Positions 5,636 to 10,339 of a stretch of 10,339 nt of DNA are shown here, piece after piece. Below the pieces are notes generated by a model that was given only the letters and a program-made list of their open reading frames with translations, had not been told where the DNA came from and searched no databases. The position numbers and the translations under genes were made by a program. Every line of letters begins with the position of its first letter. Position 1 is the first letter of the stretch. This DNA comes from Alphaproteobacteria bacterium (GTDB lineage Bacteria > Pseudomonadota > Alphaproteobacteria > UBA9219), in contig JAQUUS010000032.1 in assembly GCA_028693775.1 (NCBI GenBank), positions 1 to 10,339 on the forward strand, read 5' to 3'.

Positions 5636-6385
5636 ATGGAAAACAAGGCAGAATTGAGCGTCAATAATACGCAAAATGAGTGTGGACAAACTTCTTCCCT
5701 GAACCCGCGCGCCTATTCCCGCACCGTCATCAAAATTTTCCCCAAGACGAGATCGTACGAGGCGGCGTCAGCGTTTCAGCTCGAAGCCCGGCGAACGCTC
5801 AGCGAAATCTTTCCAAACGAGAAGAGCGTGGCCGAACGGCCCGTCCGGTACGAAGCGCCGGCGCGCGAGTATCAGGAGCGTTTCGGTTTTGAGGGCGTTT
5901 CGAGAGACTGGAACATGCCTCGCGGATTGACGCCTCAGGGCGCGCAAGAGGCCATGAAGGGAACCCTCGATTGCCTCATCTGCGCCGACGACGCGCAATT
6001 GAACGGCGAGCCGATCGATTACAAGACCGCTGCGGCGGTCATCCATGTGTCGGCGTTTTACCGGGAACTATGCAAGCTCAACCCCGATTTTTCGTTGCCG
6101 CCCGACATGACGGCCGATCCGAAATTGCTCTCCCATGCGATCTACGGAGCGATCAGCCAGTTCAACATGTCCGACATTGTGGCCTATTGCGCGACGCGGC
6201 GCGATCCGTCGTTGCGCGAGACCTACGAAGACTATCAGTACGACCCGATGGGCCAGAGGTTTGGATGGCTGGTGTCGGACGAAACGTATCAGGCGATCAT
6301 GAACCAGTGGGACGAGTGCATCGAAAGCCCCACGCGTTCGTTCCGCAAGGAAGGCGTTACCGCAAACTCGTGCGTTTTTGCCTGA
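5636..6385 (+). CDS. Hypothetical protein, intact member of a paralogous pair
   Basis: I recognise no named family. The 249-residue product has a probably flexible N-terminal 60 residues (Asn/Thr/Ser-rich start, then KIFPKTRSYEAASAFQLEAR). The part conserved with the neighbouring locus is residues 72-224: RYEAPAREYQERFGFEG, SRDWNMPRGL (89-98), DAQLNG, FYRELCKLNP (141-150), and AIYGAISQFNMSDIVAYC (168-185). It also has several cysteines (113, 116, 146, 185), with no clear metal site. No signal peptide, membrane helix or known catalytic motif is visible, so it looks like a soluble cytosolic protein. The ATG at 5636 is preceded by a GGTGGTG stretch, which is a weak ribosome site. The gene ends at a strong terminator shared with tsf. 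Function is unknown, and the tandem arrangement with the broken copy points to local duplication followed by divergence. Confidence 0.82.
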   Translation: MENKAELSVNNTQNECGQTSSLNPRAYSRTVIKIFPKTRSYEAASAFQLEARRTLSEIFPNEKSVAERPVRYEAPAREYQERFGFEGVSRDWNMPRGLTPQGAQEAMKGTLDCLICADDAQLNGEPIDYKTAAAVIHVSAFYRELCKLNPDFSLPPDMTADPKLLSHAIYGAISQFNMSDIVAYCATRRDPSLRETYEDYQYDPMGQRFGWLVSDETYQAIMNQWDECIESPTRSFRKEGVTANSCVFA

Positions 6386-6398
6386 AGGCTGCGAATAC

Positions 6399-6436
6399 AA
6401 AAAACCCCGGAAAGCTTGCGCCCTCCGGGGTTTTTT
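6399..6436. terminator. Bidirectional intrinsic terminator
   Basis: The stem CCCCGGA (6405-6411) with TCCGGGG (6424-6430) is flanked by an A-run on the left and six T on the right. It works for the plus-strand gene ending at 6385 and, on the other strand, for tsf, which ends at 6451. It therefore cuts tsf transcription before pyrH. Confidence 0.9.
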
Positions 6437-6450
6437 AGGCGACAAACTCG

Positions 6451-7371
6451 TTATTGAGCCATCTTGGCGACTTCAGCGGCGAAATCGTCCTGAGCTTTCT
6501 CGATGCCTTCGCCGAGCTGATAGCGGACAAAGCCGGTCAGCTTGACGGGAGCGCCGAGTTCCTTGGCGGCCTTTTCGACGATCTGCGCGACGCGGCTTTC
6601 GCCGTCGATGACATAGACCTGTTCCATAAGGACGACTTCCTCATAGTACTTGCGCAGGCGGCCTTCGACCATCTTGGCGATGATGTTGTCGGGCTTGCCG
6701 GACGCGCGGGCCTGCTCGGAGAAAATGTTGCGTTCGCGTTCGACAGCCTTGGGATCGACGTCGGCGATGCTCAAAGCTTCGGGGCGCGCGGCGGCGATGT
6801 GCATGGCGATCTGCTTGCCGAGCTCGATGAGCTTGGCTGCATCGGCGGAAGATTCGATACCGACGAGAACGCCGATCTTGCCGAGGTTCGGAGCGGTGCA
6901 GTTGTGAACGTAGGTGGCGACAACGCCCTGCGAAACGGACAGAAGAGCCGCGCGGCGAAGGGTCATGTTTTCGCCGACGGTGGCGACGAGATTGGTCAGG
7001 GCGTCCTGAACGGAGCCGCCCGAAGGATGCGCGGCAGCCTTGATCTTTTCGACATCGGCGCCTGCCTTCAAAGCGATGGCCGGGACGCTCTGAACGAACG
7101 TCTGGAACTTGTCGTTCAAAGCCACGAAATCGGTCTCTGCGTTGACTTCGACAACGGCGGCCTTGGTGCCCTCTGCGGCGACGGCGACCAGACCCTCTGC
7201 GGCGACGCGGCCGGATTTCTTGGCGGCGGCGGAGAGGCCCTTCTTGCGCAGCCAGTCGATGGCGGCTTCCATGTCGCCCTGGGCTTCGTTGAGGGCCTTT
7301 TTGCAATCCATCATGCCCGCGCCTGTTTTTTCGCGCAGGTCTTTAACCATCGATGCAGTGATTTCGGTCAT
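6451..7371 (-). CDS. tsf: Elongation factor Ts
   Basis: EF-Ts exchanges GDP for GTP on EF-Tu during translation. The 306-residue product starts MTEITASMVKDLREKTGAGM, which leads into the first family signature LREKTGAGMMDCKKAL (12-27, N-terminal UBA-like domain). It continues with WLRKKGLSAAAKKSGRVAAEGL (40-61) and the second signature VEVNAETDFVALNDKF (74-89). The two-lobed core and C-terminal module follow, ending in YQLGEGIEKAQDDFAAEVAK. The open frame runs 86 codons further upstream into the spacer after rpsB, but the ATG at 7371 matches the family start and has GGAGA about 6 bases before it. It is co-transcribed with rpsB across a structured 118-base spacer and ends at the terminator at 6399-6436. 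Confidence 0.98.
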   Translation of the reverse strand: MTEITASMVKDLREKTGAGMMDCKKALNEAQGDMEAAIDWLRKKGLSAAAKKSGRVAAEGLVAVAAEGTKAAVVEVNAETDFVALNDKFQTFVQSVPAIALKAGADVEKIKAAAHPSGGSVQDALTNLVATVGENMTLRRAALLSVSQGVVATYVHNCTAPNLGKIGVLVGIESSADAAKLIELGKQIAMHIAAARPEALSIADVDPKAVERERNIFSEQARASGKPDNIIAKMVEGRLRKYYEEVVLMEQVYVIDGESRVAQIVEKAAKELGAPVKLTGFVRYQLGEGIEKAQDDFAAEVAKMAQ

Positions 7372-7407
7372 GGCAATCTCCAAAAGTACGGTTTGAATGA
7401 ATGGTGT

Positions 7408-7471
7408 CCGGCGAGGCCGGTCGTGTCGAAGGCTGTTCCCTTGCGGGAAGGGGCGGCGCGTGCGCCGCCCC
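7408..7471 (-). promoter_or_regulatory. Three consecutive hairpins in the rpsB-tsf spacer
   Basis: On the minus-strand RNA, in order, there are three hairpins. The first is a 10-bp G+C stem with a 2-base gap between its arms (7450-7459 with 7462-7471). The second is a stem UUCCC-GCAA-GGGAA with a GNRA tetraloop (7436-7449), directly abutting the first. The third is a 5-bp stem CCGGC-CUC-GCCGG (7408-7420). No U-run follows the strong stem, so it is not a standard terminator. It could act as an attenuator, RNA-stability element or processing site that sets the S2:EF-Ts ratio. The role is inferred. Confidence 0.6.
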
Positions 7472-7489
7472 GAACGTGTCCCGTTGAGA

Positions 7490-8296
7490 TTAGGCCTTCT
7501 TGTCGTCTTTCTTGGTCTCTTTCTTCTTGGCTTCCTTTTCGGGAGCGGGGGCCGTTTCGCTGCTGGGAACGACTTCTGCAGTGCCGGCATCCTTGCCGTC
7601 GGAGCCGATTTCGGCCTCGATGCCGTCAAGAATGGCCTGAGACACGAGCTCGCAGTACAGGTCGATGGCGCGCGAAGCGTCGTCGTTGCCCGGGATGGGG
7701 AACGTGACGTCAGCGGGATCGGAGTTGCTGTCGACGATGGCGATGACGGGGATGCCGAGCTTAACGGCTTCCGCGATGGCGATGTCTTCCTTGAGCGTGT
7801 CGATGATGAAAATGATATCGGGAAGGCCGCCCATATCCTTGATGCCGCCGAGCGCTTTTTCGAGCTTGTCGCGGGCGCGGCTCATCTGAAGGGTTTCCTT
7901 CTTGGTGAGCTTCTTGGCTTCCTTTTCGAGGCGGTCGTTCAACTCGCGCAAGCGGCGAATGGACTGCGAAATGGTCTTCCAGTTGGTGAGCATGCCGCCC
8001 AGCCAGCGATGGTTGACGTAGTACTGGCCGCAACGCTTGGCTGCATCGGCGATTTTCTCCTGAGCCTGGCGCTTGGTGCCGACAAAGAGAATACGTCCGC
8101 CGCTTGCGGCGGAATCGCGCAGCGACTGCAAGGCGCGCTGAAACATCGGGACGGTCTGTTCGAGATCGATGATGTGCACGTTATTGCGCACGCCGAACAG
8201 ATAGGGTTGCATTTTGGGGTTCCAGCGGCGCGTGTTGTGGCCGAAATGGACTCCTGCTTCGAACAATTGACGCAGGGTAACGACGGGCATCGTCAT
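7490..8296 (-). CDS. rpsB: 30S ribosomal protein S2
   Basis: S2 is a late-assembling small-subunit protein. The 268-residue product shows the N-terminal block LRQLFEAGVHFGHNTRRWNPKM (8-29), then FGVRNNVHIIDLEQT (34-48). The central VGTKRQAQ (72-79) and YYVNHRWLGGMLTNWKTI (92-109) follow, and then the C-terminal signature PDIIFIIDTLKEDIAIAEAV (159-178) with GIPVIAIVDSNSDP. The last 40 residues are a low-complexity Glu/Lys/Ala tail (ETAPAPEKEAKKKETKKDDK) beyond the usual core, as seen in some alphaproteobacteria. I chose the ATG at 8296, which has AAGGAA about 8 bases upstream. An in-frame ATG at 8290 is possible, and the frame's further extension to 8395 is not supported. It heads the rpsB-tsf operon, with a promoter near 8509-8537 and a long leader. 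Confidence 0.98.
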   Translation of the reverse strand: MTMPVVTLRQLFEAGVHFGHNTRRWNPKMQPYLFGVRNNVHIIDLEQTVPMFQRALQSLRDSAASGGRILFVGTKRQAQEKIADAAKRCGQYYVNHRWLGGMLTNWKTISQSIRRLRELNDRLEKEAKKLTKKETLQMSRARDKLEKALGGIKDMGGLPDIIFIIDTLKEDIAIAEAVKLGIPVIAIVDSNSDPADVTFPIPGNDDASRAIDLYCELVSQAILDGIEAEIGSDGKDAGTAEVVPSSETAPAPEKEAKKKETKKDDKKA

Positions 8297-8502
8297 GACG
8301 GTAGTTCCTTTCTCCGGTTGATCCGCCGCATGCTCATGCGCCGCTTTTGCGGCACCGGATGGCGCATCGCAGGATTGACTGCGAGAGCCGGGCATGCGTG
8401 AGGTTTAAACAAGCCAAGGGGTCCATCCCCATGGCGGAGGCGTTTGTAGGCCAAAAAGAGCGAAAGCGCAAGCCCTTTCTAAAAGCCAACTCATTGATTT
8501 TG
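8297..8502 (-). promoter_or_regulatory. Long structured rpsB leader with competing hairpins
   Basis: If transcription starts near 8502, the rpsB leader is about 205 bases. It contains a 7-bp stem between 8336-8342 and 8361-8367, a 5-bp stem 8340-8344/8349-8353 (GCCGC-AAAA-GCGGC in RNA), and a 5-bp stem 8328-8332/8335-8339. These share bases and so cannot all form together. Another hairpin, GGGG/CCCC with extra flanking pairs, lies at 8414-8434. In E. coli S2 represses its own operon through its leader. A similar role here is inferred. Confidence 0.45.
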
Positions 8503-8508
8503 TTTAGA

Positions 8509-8537
8509 TTTAAAGAGCTTCGTTGATTTTTTGTAAA
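8509..8537 (-). promoter_or_regulatory. Candidate sigma70 promoter for rpsB-tsf
   Basis: On the minus strand TTTACA (8532-8537, 5 of 6 to TTGACA) and TTTAAA (8509-8514, 4 of 6 to TATAAT) are separated by exactly 17 bases. They lie in an AT-rich stretch about 215 bases upstream of rpsB. Confidence 0.55.
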
Positions 8538-8672
8538 GAACGCCCCCCTTTTTGGCAAAAAACGCGCAAAGCGTCGCGCAAAAACTTTAAATTTAGTGCG
8601 GCAGTGGACTTGCCGGATCTTTTCTTTTATTGAAAACGCCCGCGCGCGCGATGCGCAGAATGAGAGGATGAG

Positions 8673-9722
8673 ATGACCGACAAAACCCCCGTAACCGTAC
8701 TGACAGGCTTTCTCGGCGCCGGAAAAACGACGCTTCTGAACCGGATTTTGTCCGAAAACCACGGCAAAAAATACGCGGTGATTGTCAACGAGTTTGGCGA
8801 GCAGGGCATCGACGGAGCGCTGGTGGTCGGAGCCGACGAAGAAGTGTTCGAAATGAACAACGGCTGCATCTGCTGCACGGTGCGCGGCGACCTGATCCGG
8901 GTCATCTCGGGCCTGATGCGCCGTGCGTCGTCGTTCGACGGCATCCTCATCGAAACGACAGGCCTGGCCGATCCCGCGCCGGTCGCGCAAACGTTTTTCG
9001 CCGACGAAGACGTAGCAGCCAAAGCTGCGCTCGACAGCGTCGTGGCGGTCGTGGATGCCAAGCACTTGCTCCTTTCCCTCAAGGAATCGAAAGAAGCCGA
9101 AGATCAAATTGCGTTCGCCGATATCATCCTTCTCAACAAAACGGATCTTGTCGGAACGGATGAGCTCGAGGCTCTCGAAGCGACAATCCGGGACATCAAC
9201 CGCTATGCGAAGATCGTTCGCACGAGCCGGTGCAACGTACCGCTGAATGAAATCCTTGGCCTCGGCAGCTTCGACCTTGAAGCCATCCTGAAGCGCGACC
9301 CCGATTTTTTAAAAGGCGACGAAGAAGAGCACGCCCACAGCTGTTCGTGCGAAAGCTGCAAATGCGGCCACAGCCATCACGATCACGCCCATGCGCATGC
9401 CCATAAAACCGAAAGCCGTCACGCCAGCGATATATCGAGCATATCGCTGATTTCGTCGAATCCCCTCGATCCGCTGAAATTCGAAGACTGGATCGCGGAC
9501 CTCCGCGCCAACAAGGGACAGGACCTGCTGCGATACAAAGGCATCCTTGATCTAATGGGCTGCGAAAACCGCGTGGTCATTCAAGGGGTGCACATGATGA
9601 TGGACGGAACGACCCGCCTGCCGTGGAGCGAAGGCGAACGACGTTCCAGCCGCCTTGTGTTCATTGGCCGGAATCTGGACGAACGGGCGCTGCGCGAAGG
9701 CTTCGCGCGCTGCGTGGCCTGA
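8673..9722 (+). CDS. CobW/COG0523 family GTPase, probable metal chaperone
   Basis: The 349-residue product is a G3E-family P-loop GTPase. Walker A is TGFLGAGKTTLLNR (11-24). The family-defining metal site is NGCICC (63-68), with ETTGLADPAP (94-103) as switch/Walker B region and NKTD (155-158) as the G4 guanine motif. A Cys/His-rich stretch at 220-250 (HAHSCSCESCKCGHSHHDHA and more His) follows and is a likely low-specificity metal store. The CobW C-terminal domain covers about 268-346. Members deliver zinc (ZagA, ZNG1), cobalt (CobW) or act in nitrile hydratase maturation. No cobalamin genes are near, so zinc handling is the most likely guess. GAGAGGA lies 4 bases before the ATG. The gene is divergent from rpsB. 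I found no convincing Zur-type operator or promoter pair upstream. Confidence 0.95.
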   Translation: MTDKTPVTVLTGFLGAGKTTLLNRILSENHGKKYAVIVNEFGEQGIDGALVVGADEEVFEMNNGCICCTVRGDLIRVISGLMRRASSFDGILIETTGLADPAPVAQTFFADEDVAAKAALDSVVAVVDAKHLLLSLKESKEAEDQIAFADIILLNKTDLVGTDELEALEATIRDINRYAKIVRTSRCNVPLNEILGLGSFDLEAILKRDPDFLKGDEEEHAHSCSCESCKCGHSHHDHAHAHAHKTESRHASDISSISLISSNPLDPLKFEDWIADLRANKGQDLLRYKGILDLMGCENRVVIQGVHMMMDGTTRLPWSEGERRSSRLVFIGRNLDERALREGFARCVA

Positions 9723-9766
9723 GAAAGATTGTTTGTCGAAGGCTGAAGGATTTTGCCGGGGTGCGA

Positions 9767-10168
9767 TCAATAATCGTAATCGACGCCTTTTGTCAGGTCG
9801 ATGATTTTGCCGTCGCCGCCGGGTCTTTTGGGCGGCGGCTTGTCTCCAAGCTCATTGAATTTTTCCGTCAGCTTCTCTTTTGTGGCCCAGCGAGCTTTGC
9901 GGCCTGCGGTGCGAGCGGCCAGAGGCGTCTGCCCTTCGAGAACGAGCCCGACCTTATCCATGCGGGAATTGTCCGAATTTTCGTCCTTTTTAAGCGCCAT
10001 GCCCAAAGCGACGGTACTCTCGGCAACCAGCCCGGCGGTGTTCGAGGCCAGATTGACAAGCGCTTTTCTCTGTTCTTCGTCGAGGTTTTGAGCGGCCCTT
10101 TTAACCCCCTCGCGAATATTCGACGGTTTGAATTTGCTGAGCGCGGACTTGATTTTTCGTTCGTCCAT
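9767..10168 (-). CDS. Hypothetical protein, small, helical, charged
   Basis: I do not recognise the family. The 133-residue product begins MDERKIKSALSKFKPSNIRE, has a helical, alanine-rich middle (KALVNLASNTAGLVAESTVALGMAL, roughly 35-59) and a basic second half. It ends with a Pro/Gly segment and the acidic tail GVDYDY. The middle could be a weakly amphipathic helix but is not clearly membrane-spanning. No signal peptide is seen. The ATG at 10168 is chosen because GGAGA lies 6 bases upstream. The frame extends 11 codons further to 10201 without ribosome-site support. It is convergent with the CobW gene, 44 bases away, with no obvious terminator between. The good ribosome site and protein-like composition support a real gene. 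Confidence 0.7.
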   Translation of the reverse strand: MDERKIKSALSKFKPSNIREGVKRAAQNLDEEQRKALVNLASNTAGLVAESTVALGMALKKDENSDNSRMDKVGLVLEGQTPLAARTAGRKARWATKEKLTEKFNELGDKPPPKRPGGDGKIIDLTKGVDYDY

Positions 10169-10339
10169 AATGGATCTCCACAATCCCCGAAAACGGTTCA
10201 ATAAAAAGGTCTAAAATAAGCAAAGGGATATCTTTATTTTTTAGCCCCGGAAAATGCTTTCGTGAAGAACAAACGCACAAAAACGGGAGTTAAAAACCGG
10301 AAAACAACCGCGCGAATGCATTGGGCCGAGCCGGGAACC

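Noticed and set aside
7372..7629. 86-codon N-terminal extension of tsf
   Set aside because: It runs back through the hairpin spacer into rpsB, is low-complexity and basic, and has no similarity to EF-Ts.
6454..8401. Plus-strand open frames of 417 and 334 codons (6454-7707 and 7397-8401)
   Set aside because: They are antisense shadows of tsf and rpsB, with no family signature and no ribosome-site support.
8637..8657. Run of alternating C and G (possible Z-DNA) before the CobW gene
   Set aside because: It is short and common in GC-rich genomes; nothing ties it to a function.
8334..9107. Minus-strand open frame of 257 codons upstream of rpsB
   Set aside because: It runs across the rpsB leader and antisense to the CobW GTPase domain; the protein has no coherent features.

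Overview
The window looks like chromosomal DNA of an alphaproteobacterium, or something close to one. The evidence is the rpsB-tsf-pyrH-frr-uppS translation and envelope cluster, an L28 of the zinc-free type, a 306-residue EF-Ts, and a moderately GC-rich composition. The assignment rests on gene order and protein character only and does not reach genus level. All recognised genes use ordinary start and stop codons (TAA, TAG and TGA are all used as stops). I saw no tRNA, rRNA, CRISPR array, transposase or integrase.

Layout. At the left is a ComF-type phosphoribosyltransferase on the minus strand. It is divergent from rpmB (L28), which has a good sigma70-like promoter and a strong hairpin terminator. 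Next comes a small minus-strand gene of unknown function carrying a 12-bp tandem repeat. The minus-strand block uppS <- methyltransferase <- frr <- pyrH is tightly packed, with 8-nt and 4-nt overlaps around the methyltransferase. Upstream of pyrH the usual neighbour tsf is not adjacent. About 1.8 kb of plus-strand DNA lies between them, holding two related unknown loci: one broken into two open frames by a single in-frame TAA (4863-5462), and one intact (5636-6385). A near-perfect bidirectional terminator separates this island from tsf. Then follow tsf <- rpsB on the minus strand, with a structured spacer between them and a long structured leader upstream of rpsB. Divergent from rpsB is a CobW/COG0523 GTPase with a His/Cys-rich metal-binding stretch. 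A small unknown minus-strand gene closes the window.

How it works together. rpsB, tsf, pyrH and frr supply ribosomal protein S2, elongation factor Ts, UMP kinase and the ribosome recycling factor. uppS makes the undecaprenyl carrier for peptidoglycan and other envelope polymers. rpmB adds L28 to the large subunit. The CobW protein probably handles a transition metal, plausibly zinc.

The most novel content is the pair of paralogous unknown proteins between tsf and pyrH. They share a W-x-M-P-x-G-L block and an S-Q-F-N-x-x-D-I-V-x-x-C block. The shorter copy is interrupted by a TAA that falls about where the longer copy has a tyrosine codon. It is either a fresh pseudogene, a split gene or a readthrough case.
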